Below the pieces are notes generated by a model. The model saw only the letters and a program-made list of their open reading frames with translations. It was not told the DNA's origin and did not search any database. This document shows, piece after piece, positions 48,484 to 60,298 of a stretch of 64,000 nucleotides of DNA. The DNA comes from Tachypleus tridentatus (lineage: Eukaryota; Arthropoda; Merostomata; Xiphosura; Limulidae). The stretch covers positions 68,106,447-68,170,446 of the forward strand of contig NC_134835.1 of the NCBI RefSeq assembly GCF_004210375.1, in the 5' to 3' direction. The translations under genes were made by a program, and so were the position numbers. Each line of letters begins with the position of its first letter. Positions within the stretch are counted from its first letter, which is position 1.

Positions 48484-49329
48484 ACATACAACAACAAAAA
48501 ACATATAATTAAGAATTTTTACAAAAGAAGTTGTTTGAAAAATTGTTAGCTTTAATTTGGTTAATACTGATATATTTCTCAAATGTTTGATTGGAATATT
48601 TAATCCATATCGTAAGGCGACTCAGAGCGAGAGCCGTTTAGGTTTTAGTTTTGTATGATGAATAATTAATGTCATATTTGTTATAAAACAGAACGATATT
48701 AGTAGGTTTAGGCCTAATATACGTGCAGTTTTAATAATTTTGTCCAAAAGATCATGAAATTTCCATTTAAGTTTATGATAAATGATATACATCTTTGTTT
48801 CGCTTATTTGTCATAAATTCACTCTAAACTCGGACACGTTCTTCTGATTTGTCTCATAATTACTATTTATGTAGAATAGGGCATTGTCTAGTAAAGTAAA
48901 TATAGTACTAATTCAAATATAACAGGATCTCATGCTTTAACCCTAGCTGACACTTTCACTCTAACGATAAAGAATGTGACTGGATTTCAGGACTTTCTTT
49001 TACTTTTTTCATTTGTTGTTGTTCGCGATAAATTTCTTTCTCTTCTTCTGATATCGACAGTTTTACAGATGTGGTTTGAAAGCTTTTTTTAAGAAAAAGA
49101 AATAGTTCAAGTAGTACATTTATACACCATTAAAAATGGAGTGAAAATAGTTAAAAGCAGGTGAGGTTTTTGCCTATTTAAAAAAATAGTAAAGCTTATT
49201 TTTTACTTTCAAAAATAAAGGTTGATAATTTCTTACAAATTACATTAATCTATAGAGAGTATTACAAGAATAAACATTATTTTATTTTTCTCAGAAACAT
49301 GAATATTCTACTTAAAATCGAAATATGCG

Positions 49330-49520
49330 TGACCTAATGGCAAACATGTCGAACTGCGAATACGAAAGTCAACTGTTCGCATCTCTTTGCCACAAAATTG
49401 CTTTCCGTCTTTTGAGTGTGCATGTATGTGTAACTTTATAAAAAAACGGTCACATTCCATTATTCGGTTCCTGTAGTCCATGTATTGGCGGGAATGATGT
49501 CAAACAGACGTCTTCCTTTT
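49330..49520 (+). repeat. Possible degenerate tRNA-headed SINE
   Basis: tgcgtgacctaatggcaaac and tcaactgttcgcatctctttg look like A- and B-box regions of a tRNA-like head. cggtcacattccattattcg, then gtattggcggg, resembles the SINE-A body. Confidence 0.4.
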
Positions 49521-49636
49521 ACTTTTACCCTATTAAATAGAAATTAGGGGGTGGTTTATCACGAATACCCAGAAGAAACGAAAGATTCTTAAAAGAATAT
49601 TGTAAATACAAGTATATCTAATCAAAAACAACTTAG

Positions 49637-49967
49637 ATGTGTAAAACGTGCAGCCCAAGAAGGATTGAGTGGGCAAATTAAATGAAATCTAAATTGGCGC
49701 CCAAATTTGTAGCTACACTTATAGTACTGATAAGAACTTTACAGCGAATATTCATTCATTAGTTAGCTAGGCCTCGTTTTTAGTTTAATTTAGGTTATAA
49801 TGGGGGGGGGTAAAACAAAATACGCGGCATAATTAACTAATGAATGAATATTTGCTAAAAAGTTCTTATCACCACTATAAGTGTAGCTACAAATTTAGCT
49901 GCAAATTTTGATTTCATTACTTTATGTCGACGTTAAATCCTTTTAGGGACGCACCTATTTTTACACC
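49637..49967. mobile_element. Foldback (long inverted repeat) element
   Basis: The arm at 49637-49767 is repeated in inverted form at 49831-49967. The inner parts (tttgtagctacacttatagt, taagaacttt, attcattcattagtta) pair almost perfectly. The outer parts (gtgtaaaa, then ccc..aaggatt) pair with gaps. The spacer of about 63 bp carries a 9-G run. No protein is encoded, so it is a hairpin-type MITE or foldback transposon. Confidence 0.82.
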
Positions 49968-51394
49968 AACAACCCATATCAAGAAAGAAAGTGACATTCG
50001 ATAGCAACCCTCATTAGCTTTAGGATCGTGACCCTATTTAGCGGAAGAGGCTTTACTTTATAAAACTATAAACGTTATTTAAAATATATGATAGTAGTTT
50101 TTCTCTCCAAAACAGCTTTAATAGTTTCCTTTATAGTAATGCCATGGAATTTAGATTAACAGCTTTTTGTCATAACCCGCATGCAATTGGAACAGCCGTG
50201 TCAAGCATCAGTTTTATGCTAATTGCTTCAACTAGTATCACGTGACGCCAAACATTCTCTAATTAGGATAATTTTGTACTGAAAAGTCGTTAATTAATAA
50301 TGAATATTAACTGTCCACTCCTATGATTCTTTTCAAAGTCTAGCATGAAACTACTAATCTGGTTTGCTTGGCCTGATTAATACTTGTGTACTTACGCGTC
50401 GTTGCACTTCATAGTTTTTCAGCTCTAAATCAGCCGTCTCTCATCCGAATGACAAAAACTAAAAGTGTTCCACTATTATACTTAGTTGAAGTTTTAGTAA
50501 GAACTTTAGACTAATAGTTCACGTGACATTCGTGTGCCTAGGCATTCGCGAAATGTTTCGTAAAATTTGAGCATTTTTGTTGAATAACTTTTCACGTATG
50601 GCTTGTAATTACACCAGACGATACTTCTAATTATTGGTTGAAAATATCTGTATATGTACCAACTTTTAAAAAAGTAATCCAAACAAGTTAAATATGTTTT
50701 TTAATGAAATACAGTTTCTATATTTTTGGTGCGAAGAACAAAAACAAAGGAAGAAACTGAATCAAAATTTTAGATGTTATATGCTTTAAAATTTAGTATT
50801 TGAAGTAAGAATCCAGTAGCACACATTATTGAAAATATGTGACAGTTTAGATTACCAGAGTCAGAGATAATAACACACAATGTCCCGCAACGGGTTGTTT
50901 TGGCCGTACGACATACTACTGTGTTTGTGTCTTGACATTTTCTTTTGTTAATACCTTTTCAACAGTTTCTGGAAAAAAAAAAAAAACATAATAAATTAGT
51001 TCAATCTTTGTAGATACTATTCATCGGCTTCAGTAAAATTACGCATATACAAGACCATTGCAATAACATGATATCGAAAAACAAGTTCGACAACAGGCTC
51101 ATTTCACTGTTTCACTGAATCATATTTATAGCATTAATCTATCAGTTCAAAATTATGGACGACTATGCTCAGACAGCACTTTGTATAGACCTGTGCTAAG
51201 ATTATAATACACGCAAAGAAACCGGATATTTCCATGCCTTACTGATTATCAATGTGTGTGCATTATGTACCCAGATTTAATAGTGTCAGAGAATGTGTAC
51301 CATTTCATCATTTAAAAATGTTATATAATTTGTACAAAATAGACACGTTATTTATCAAAACAATTCAACATTTCGTAATAGTTATATTAATATT
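49968..51394. other. AT-rich DNA, nothing recognised
   Basis: No supported features. Confidence 0.55.
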
Positions 51395-51846
51395 TTAAAA
51401 GTTAACTTTTTTCGCTTTTGAGAATGTCTTATATTTAAACTTATGTGCTAAACTTCGGTAGTTCTCATAGTTCATAATCTCTTCAACGGTTTTAATACCA
51501 CAGTTGTTTTTCAACTTCCACGTGGAGTGAGTTCGATAACTAGAACGTTTCGGTGCATTTGAAGAAACACTGTAGTTTCCTTCTAACCAGCTGTTTCTAG
51601 AGTTATTTGCATATCTCAGAAGCAAGAATCTTCTAATAACGTGCACCAATTTACACCAATAGACAACCGACCCATATTGAAATGCAAAGCAATCTTTTTG
51701 TATAAAAAGGTTTTGTTGCTTAAGTTTCCCTTGCTATTAATTAGAAATTCTTTATTACTAACGGTGGTTTTAATTTTTTTTCCGAGTTGAAACGAAATAC
51801 GCCCATTTGAAGAACACAAAAGGTCAAGAAAGCTTACATACTTCAT
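51395..51846 (-). CDS. Possible split or frameshifted uncharacterised reading frame
   Basis: Two minus-strand frames overlap by 34 bp: 76 residues from 51846 to 51616 (MKYVSFLDLLCSSNGRIS start) and 84 residues from 51649 to 51395 (WLEGNYSVSSNAPKRSS, TWKLKNNCGIKTVEE). Both look more like coding than chance. One frame change near 51620-51650 would join the pair; no splice sites fit well. I recognise no family. Could be a small decayed gene or transposon remnant. Confidence 0.2.
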
Positions 51847-52339
51847 TTGATGATTTGGAGAAAGAATTCTTCAGAAGTGATATCTAATTAAAAATATAAA
51901 AACCTGAAGCACAAACAGATGTTTCGGCCCATCTACACGTGTCTCTACGTTTTTGTCCACATGTAAATCAGACAGGCAGACTTGCATCAAGGATTAATAG
52001 TGAAATGTATCTATCTTTAAGGAGAAGATTCCATTGAGCTCTAACGTCTTTGATCTTCATTTAACTCGTTATATTTGTAATTGTTTTAGATACGTCTTTT
52101 TAAACGTAACTATAGAGTTACGATCAGTGCTATTGGTATTCGTATCTTATTAAAATATATTTTTTTGTATCCTAATTATCTTATTAATTAAGGAATTGTG
52201 CAAGTACAGAATACAATCTAAATTTAATACTAGTTACGCTATCCTTTCATCCAATACGGAGAAGTAAGAAAAGCTTCATGTAAGACGAGAAATGTATCGG
52301 TCTTTACAATTTGTGATAGTCCAAAAGAGTGTGTTTTTG

Positions 52340-52452
52340 TGTTTTTCTTAAAACAAAGCCACACGGGGCTATCTGCTGTGTCTACTGCTAGGAATCGAAC
52401 TGCTGATCTTGGCGTTGTAAATCCGTAGACTTACCGCTGTCCCAGCGGAAGA
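52340..52452 (-). repeat. SINE-C copy
   Basis: tttttcttaaaacaaagcca, cacggggctatctgctgtg, then gaatcgaactgctgatcttg and the head accgctgtcccagcgga. A gtgtgttttt tail lies at the 3' side. Confidence 0.9.
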
Positions 52453-53389
52453 CAGTTCCGGAAGTAAACAATCTGATTCACATTATAGCAAGATAAAACC
52501 ATAATAATCTAAGTTCGTTTCTTATTTAGCCCTAATTTTAATATAATGAAAAGTATTGTAAAAAATATGCATACTTATGAGAAGAATACCGTTATTTAGA
52601 CCACTATTGTTCGTTTACGATGATAATTCTCCACAAATTCCTCGACTTGAATCTCCAATCTTTCAACATTGAACATAGAAGTTCACATTCTATATTCTAT
52701 ACTGTAGACGATGAACCTACCAAACTTTCTAAAGCGTCTTTGTGAGGAAGTGGTTACCATGGCAATCACAGTGTACTAATGTCGATTTACAACCATGTGT
52801 ACGCCCATTTGTAATAACGAATACGTGTTTTTCTTTACCAAGCCCTTCTTCTTTGTAAATTAAGTAATTAATATTGCATTAATCATGGAATTATTTCAGG
52901 TCTGCTAGTCGTGCAGACTAGACAAGGACCGTTGGATAAGCTTTAAAGCATTTTATTTCTGGAAGAAATTTTTAAAAAATTCACATAAACTACCAGGAAT
53001 ATCTTACGTTCAGACCAATTACGTAATATTTAATGAAATTATATTCTTGCATTTCTCCTTAAATTAAATTCCTGTTTCAAACTATTTCCATTTAAAAAAG
53101 TAAAAACATAAACAATGTATTGTACGAATCCACTACAAAATAACAAATGTTAATGATAATTTATTTCTAATATTTCATTGATCAACAAGTTTTGCACAAA
53201 ATTTTTTATCGCCTTTAATATTTATTTATCATTAATTTACTAACTACAATTTGTCTAAACACCAAGCATGAGGTTGCTACTGTATTAAAAAGAATATTTC
53301 TATATTTTGTTTTATTACTAAGTATAGATATTTAACTACAGGCCTCTTCAATACCAATACCTTTTCGTTCATCAGCACCAAAGCTAAGG
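52453..53389. other. AT-rich DNA, nothing recognised
   Basis: No supported features. Confidence 0.55.
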
Positions 53390-54060
53390 ATATTAATATG
53401 ATCTGTTTTGATACTAAACAATGAAATTACAGAAATCTGTTTCAGAATAAGAGTTTATGACACCATTATAAATCCTTTCAGTACCAAATACATGGACTGT
53501 ACTATAATCACTTTAATAACAAACTATATATACTACTATAGTCACTTTAATACCAAAACAAACAATACTGTTATAATCACTTTAATACCAAAACAAACAA
53601 TACTGTTATAATCACTTTAATACCAAAACAAACAATACTGTTATAATCACTTTAATACCAAAATAAACAAAGCTACTGTAGTCACTTTAATACCAAAACA
53701 AACAATACTGTTATAATCACTTTAATACCAAAATAAATAAAACTACTAAACTCCTTTTAATACCAAAATAAACAAAACTACTATAGTCACTTTAATAGCA
53801 ACAAATTATATTACTATAATCACATGAATACCGAAACAGAATATACTACTACTAGTCACTTTAATACAAAAACAAACAATACTAGTATAGTGACTTTAAT
53901 ACCAAACAAAAAACGCCATTATATTCACGTTAATACCAAAACTAACAATAATAATATAGTCACTTTAATATGAACAAGCTACACTATTATAGTCACTTTC
54001 AGACAAAACACTGGTATATATAATATATGCGAAGATAAACGAAACTACTATAATTCATTT
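53390..54060 (+). repeat. 35-bp minisatellite with drifting edges
   Basis: Unit of about 35 bp: tataatcactttaataccaa, then aacaaacaatactgt. Near-identical in 53540-53730 and more diverged outward. Weak echoes of cactttaatacc and ttcaatacc occur on both sides out to about 53350 and 54250. Confidence 0.93.
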
Positions 54061-54261
54061 GAATAGCAAAGTTCAGAATAATACTGCATTTTTTAACACT
54101 AACGCCAGTTACACTAATACAGTCCCTTTCAGTATCAAAACGAAGGATTATTCTATAACTGAATCAAGAATCAAATCTAAGGGCACAGTACGATCTATTT
54201 CAATACATAATCTAATAACGTCACTTAATTCCTTTCTACACCAAAGGCAGTATAATACTAT

Positions 54262-55088
54262 ATAATTAATTGTTTTCAATGGTTGGAATATTTACGCGAA
54301 CACATTTATTCTACACCGTCATTTAATTACTTCTTAAAATATAATTTTTTACATATCAAAATATACATCATTAATTTTTTATGAAAATTAATTAAATAAC
54401 TTGAGAAACCTAACTTCCAAACTATATGTACTGGCACCATTTTATGGAGCTGCAATCTTAGACAAAATGGTATGTTAAACATAGCTTTAAATTGTTTGAA
54501 CCTAAAAATAGAGTTCGTTTTTCTAGAATTATGAAATCGGATAATAATTACATTTTATATAAAAGTTTATTACGGAATAGGTTAATAAATTATTATACTT
54601 AAACACTGCGTGAAGGCAATATGAACAGAAAACCAGAATTGTACATGTTCTTATCAAAGGTAATAACAACCAATATTTTGTTTTTATTTAATATGTTACA
54701 CGGTATAAGTTGATGTTGGTGCCTCATACAAATTGGCTAATTCTTGTGACATATTCATAATGTATTATATTGTATGTTAATTTAAATTAGAAGTAAAGAA
54801 AAAGAGAAGTTAACTGGTTAATTCTTAACAAACCAAAGTAAAGCTTTTATGAATTCCTTGACAAACGTTTACTTTTAACCAAACTTGTTCAGAGTAGAAA
54901 ATATCTCAACTTAAACAATTTACAAATGCAACATTCACATTTTGCATATATTATTCAGTACATGATTATATTTCTTAAAAACAACTCTCAAAAACGTTAT
55001 TAATAAAAATATATATTAAATTAACTTTTGTCTTAATAATGTAGGAAAAAGGAGAAAACCAACGTCGAATTCACTCACTCGTAAGTAT
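54262..55088. other. AT-rich DNA, nothing recognised
   Basis: No supported features. Confidence 0.55.
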
Positions 55089-55195
55089 CAGGCCTTCCTA
55101 AGGGTCAGAGGTAAGTTTATGAGCTTCCAACGCTAAATACTGGGGTTAAATTCTCCACGGTAAACAAAGTTTAGATATCCTATTGAGTGTCAGTG
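55089..55195 (+). repeat. SINE-B/C-type copy
   Basis: gccttcctaagggtcagagg, gagcttccaacgctaaatac, ctccacggtaaacaaagttt, agatatcctattgagtg. Head and 3' block are in the right order, with many changes. Confidence 0.7.
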
Positions 55196-55672
55196 AACTA
55201 ATTAAATGTATAACGTAGTTTTATAGTGAAATGTTTTACCAAGAAAACTCACTAGTATTACAAAATCCTTAAGAAAAATACTATAGAATTTCCTTTCATT
55301 AATATTATATATTACGAATAATATTCACTTTCAGAACCTAAAACAAAATAACATTTGTAGCAACACACAAGCTTAAATGGAAGTCCTGGATGTATAAAAT
55401 AAAATATTCTAATGTGCTATTTGGGAAACTTTCGGTATAACCTAAATAAATATGTATTGAAGAACGCCTTCTTAATTTTTTCCTTCAAATGTTCACATTA
55501 ACTCACACAATAATGAAGATATTATGCGATTTTTTTTCAAATAGTTTCTAAATGTGTATGCATTAGCAATATAATCATTTGAAACATATCCATACTGACT
55601 TTCGCAATTCTCAATCACATACCTTTTGTCAATATATTATGCAAGGTTGTTAAATGGATTTATCACTTTTAA

Positions 55673-55691
55673 ATATATATATATATATATT
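55673..55691. repeat. (AT)n microsatellite
   Basis: A run of about nine AT units. Confidence 0.9.
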
Positions 55692-55881
55692 ACGTTTAAT
55701 AACTACATTTACTCTAGATGAATGCTTTTTATGCCATAAGATACTAAAATATCTTAGTTGTTGAATGTACACCTTATAAAAAAGTAACCAGAAAATTGTA
55801 AAATAAAAGCAATTGAATTGTTTATAAAATATATAATTTTTCACCAAATGTCACAGCTGTGTAGGAGAGTGTCATTTCTTT

Positions 55882-55990
55882 GTAAGCACAAACATATACA
55901 ATGGGCTATCTATGCTCTGCCCACCAAAGGTATCGAAACCCCGTTTTTGCCTGATAAGTCTATAGACTTACCACTGAGGCACTAGGCAGC
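55882..55990 (-). repeat. SINE-B copy
   Basis: gtaagcacaaacatatacaa, tgggctatctatgctctgcc, accaaaggtatcgaaacccc, head ccactgaggcactaggc, in minus orientation. Confidence 0.9.
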
Positions 55991-56894
55991 GTAAAAAGTC
56001 AAACAGGTTGTGAATGTGTTCTACTTATAAATAGTTCTTTTCAGTTTGGAAAAAAAAAAAACCAATAAAATTTGATATACTTAAAAATAGATATACGAAG
56101 TTATTATTCTCACTTTATTTTTAAAAAAAGTATTCATATAAGTATAATCGACAACTGAACAATGTATGATGCCAGCCATTATATAACACATTTGAAACTA
56201 GGTTATTATTTTTTTACAGATTCATGTTTGATCATCCCTATCACCAGAATGATAGATTGAAAGAGATGATATTCTTGGGAGCTGTAGAACGAAATATAAC
56301 ATGGATAGGTACAAACATTGTTCAGTTAATAATTTGGCAATAGTCTTTGTAAACATTGTAACAAGGTAATTAAGTTTTCAAAACAGTTACTGTTTAGACT
56401 ATTGGTGATAACAAGACAATAAAAGAGACAAGAAAGGTAAGTTATTATATACAGAATATAATGATTTCCACGGTATATGACTGCGCAAAACTTACTTTGA
56501 CAAGAAGCATAATAGCAGATGATTTCTGATTAAAAGTAAACGAGCTAAACAAATCATAATAAATATAATTTTAAAGTAGTTTAAACATCAAACAGTGATT
56601 CTGACCAATTTTATATAAAAGAGCTTCTTGCATTTACATTCTACACGAGAAATTCTGTACATAACTCAATTGAATATACTGAAGTCCAGATAAATTTTAT
56701 ATTCTTGATTAATCATACGTTGATTGTCAACTTCACGTGTTAATGAAATTTGTGTGAAGAATTTGCCTTGGGTAGTACACGATAGTTTGTTTCTCCTTAT
56801 ATATTTATTAAAAAATACATCAAAAATCTAAATATATTTCTGGTTACATTTTTCGTTAATTATCAATTATAAACATATCATTTATAAACGTTTC
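55991..56894. other. AT-rich DNA, nothing recognised
   Basis: No supported features. Confidence 0.55.
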
Positions 56895-57331
56895 ATTAAT
56901 ACTATAATACCATAATAGACTTACATCATCCAAACAATACACGTTGGAATAAAGTATAATACCATAATAGATTTACGTCATCCAAACACTCATTGGATTA
57001 AAGTATAATATCATAATAGATTTACGTCATCCAAACACACATTGGATTAAAGTATAATACCATAATAGAGTGACATCATCCAATCAACACTCATTGGATT
57101 AAAGTATAATACCATAATAGAGTGACATCATCCAATCAACACACATTGGATTAAAGTATAATACCATAATAGAGTGACATCATCCAATCAACACACATTG
57201 GATTAAAGTATAATACCATAATGGAGTGACATCATCCAATCAACACTCATTGGATTAAAGTATAATACCATAATAGAGTGACATCATCCAATCAACACAC
57301 ATTGGATTAAAGTATAATACCATAACAGATT
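56895..57331 (+). repeat. 52-bp minisatellite
   Basis: Eight to nine copies of a 52-bp unit: attaaagtataataccataa, tagagtgacatcatccaatc, aacacacattgg. Early copies read tttacgtcatccaaac, later ones gtgacatcatccaatc, so the array has two subtypes. Confidence 0.95.
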
Positions 57332-57445
57332 TGTCGAGATGTAAACTGAACGTTAGTTTTTCCTGATAGTAAACAAATCTATTTGTGGAAACAAGTGTGG
57401 ATCAAGTTTACGATTTTCTGTATAGAGAAATATTTCCATTAATCA

Positions 57446-57562
57446 GTGAGCAGCACAGTGGTATATCTACGTATTTACAACGGTAGAAACCAGAGCCCCA
57501 TTCTTGGGGTGGGCAGAGCACATATACCCCATCGTGTAACTTTGTGCTTAACTTAAAACAAA
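57446..57562 (+). repeat. SINE-B copy
   Basis: gtgagcagcacagtggtata, the head region tttacaacggtagaaacc, then ggggtgggcagagcacatat, accccatcgtgtaactttgt, tail cttaaaacaaac. Its cacatata variant is the same as in the minisatellite 1 kb downstream. Confidence 0.92.
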
Positions 57563-58543
57563 CTTTAAACTTTTGACTATTGAATGTAATAAAACAAAAT
57601 TAAGACATTTTATAAACTAAGTAAGATGTGAAAGTGTGAAGAAGTTCCGTTACTAACTCTCTTTGTGGTTATCAAATAAATAAAACTTACATGTTTAGTA
57701 AGTCATTTAGTATCAATAATGACTTCTACAAAAAAGGTTGATTTAGTCCTTAACCTTCGGACTGGTAAACTTTCCTTTGTCAGGGGTTAATATGTGCAAA
57801 ATAGTCATAATATAAAGCTTATATGTTGTTTATTTTAGGTCTTCTAGCCCCTGACGAAAGGCTAGCCATGAACCCGAAAGCGAGGAAGGATCTGAGACAA
57901 ACAATTTTGTTCTGTTTGCATTCGGAACTCGATTACGTTTGCTTGTCTTCCTCAAAGGAGTTTTATTGACGTTAGAACTAGTTTTAACATCGGATAATGA
58001 AAAGACGCAAAAGGTAGAATAAGCTTTGCGGGAAGAAGTTAATGAAGAGTTTATATTCGAACCAAAGTATGTGTTTCTGAACTAGGTGTTTAGCGGTAAG
58101 GTCAAAGTAAGCTTTTAGCACCAGAAATCGGTTTTCCGTTACTCGCGATAAGTACAGCCCACTGTGTAGTAGTTTTGCGCTTGTCGACGAACAATACCAG
58201 ATAAAGATCTGAAACGTAAATGTCCCGTTCGAGCATCCTTTAGATTTTCTAACCAACTTTTACAGCTGCGATCCATTTCTGTTCAATAATATCGTCCTAG
58301 AGAAAATTAAACTGCACAGACTTATTAAATTAATATTTTTCAGCTTTATTACACATGCATGTATATAATTAATACCCTCAACCAAAAACACACTAAAAGC
58401 CAAAATGGCAATATGAGATGAGAACCAGAGTTACTCTAAGAATAAAAGAACCTGAAAATTTGCCTCTTCTGCTAAGAAATAAGCCATTACCCTAAATCTT
58501 TGAGATATTCAAACTCAAGTTACTGAGTGACTACTAATTTCTT
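57563..58543. other. No supported gene
   Basis: A 90-codon minus-strand frame at 57984-58256 has no recognised domain. A piece like the SINE-B 3' block lies at about 58153-58190 (gtacagcccactgtgtag). Confidence 0.45.
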
Positions 58544-58797
58544 TCGGGGTGGGGAAAAAAGTACATATAACTCATTGTGTATTTTGGGGTGGGGAAAGAA
58601 GCACATACAACCCACTGTGTATTTTGGGGTGGGGAAAGAAGCACATATAACCTATTGTGTATGTTGGGTGGGGAAAGAAGCACATATAACCCATTGTGTA
58701 TTTTGGGTGGGGAAAGAAGCGCATATAACCCATTGTGTATTTTGAGTGGGGAAAGAAGCACATATAACCCATTGTGTAGCTTTGTGCTTAACTTCAA
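58544..58797 (+). repeat. 40-bp minisatellite derived from SINE-B
   Basis: Six copies of a 39-42 bp unit: gggtggggaaagaagcacat, ataacccattgtgtatttt. The last copy continues into gtagctttgtgcttaacttc, the normal SINE-B tail. Frames on both strands stay open with repeating peptides, but this is a by-product of the array. Confidence 0.94.
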
Positions 58798-60298
58798 CCA
58801 ACGAACTTATTTAACTGTAACAATCAGTTCTTCAATTTCATGTATAGAAGTACTTAAATATCTTATAAAAATATAATATGTGTTGAACATTTTGAAATTG
58901 TTAACGTCTGTCATCGTGTATATAAGCAGAAAAGCCATAGAGATTTAACCACTATAACATTTCAGTACGTTCAAGAGTTATAAACACATCAACCAAACGA
59001 TACCATGGTTTGGATATTATTTAAAAAAACGTAATAACATATTTTCCCCAAAATTAATTTAAAAATATAAAATAAGACGTGTATATATATATATATATAT
59101 ACATACATTTGTACACGCAAATACAAAAATATTACAATACAAATGATATATTTGAATAGACGTTTTTCATATTCGTAATATGTTAAGAGTTGTGTTCTGA
59201 GATATAGCTATAAAATTAACCTTTCTTACTTCACCAGAATACCTGTGTTGTGCTAGTTTATTACCCAATAAAGAAAGCGATGGAGTATTTTGAAATCAGA
59301 ACATAATAACCTAAAAAATGTGATCGAATTAACTTTAATTTAATGTTATTGTGTATTTGAGAATAACTGTAGCATATTTTATCTTCTATTATTAAATTTC
59401 ATGTGCCATAAATGAAAATAAAACACGAGGATGTCGTGCGTATGATTTCAACCTTCTAATAATCTATTAATGGCGTTTTCGTGATTTCTATTGAATTTAA
59501 ATTATTCTCTTACATTTTTCTCAAGGAATCGTTATTCTTTTCATGCGACTCTTAGAGAAGTTAACTTACAACTTACCGACTTGTCTTTATATTGTTCACT
59601 CTTCCTACGAGAATCTATACATATTATACCATACCGAATAATATGTTTTTTCTCTGATACAACACCCAGAGTAAAGAATTGACGAAAAAACAGGATTAAC
59701 TTCCTTCTGCTCTTTGCAAAATACACCGGGAATTTCAGCAATAATTATTGAAATTGTTGTGTGATTCAGGAACATTCATTAAAACACAAATCGAAGGTTT
59801 CGGTTCGTGTTTTAGTGAATGCTTCTGAATAAGCTCTAAAGAGAAACGTTGAATGTTTAATTAAACAAAAACAATATAATAGTGTTATAAGATCATTTAT
59901 TTCTAGTATTAATATGTCTTCTATACACCAATATGCGCTACAGGAATTAAATAAGGATTCCTAAGTTGTTAAGGTTTCTGTAACCAACAACGTCATATTC
60001 CATAAGCCACTTAATATATATATGAAGAGATGAGAAAAACATATTTACAAATCGATGAAAATTATGGCCCCATTTGTAATTCTAATGTCAGATAAGTAAA
60101 AATAAATAAATCAAAAGTTTACCCTGACACCAAAAAAACGTTTTCGTTTTTTTCAGTATCTTATATACTGTCGATAAGGACTAGTGGTTTCTTAAAACCA
60201 GTTTTTACGCAATAAGTTATTTGACTTCACATTTTAAGGACACATATTCATCATATGTTTATGTTGAAAGTATTTCAAACATAATTAAGAAGAATAAA
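58798..60298. other. AT-rich DNA with one microsatellite
   Basis: An (AT)n run lies at about 59082-59101. Overlapping chance frames at 59491-59741 have no recognised content. Confidence 0.55.

Noticed and set aside
58527..58876. Four overlapping frames with repeating peptides on both strands
   Set aside because: They come from the 40-bp SINE-B-derived array and not from a protein gene.
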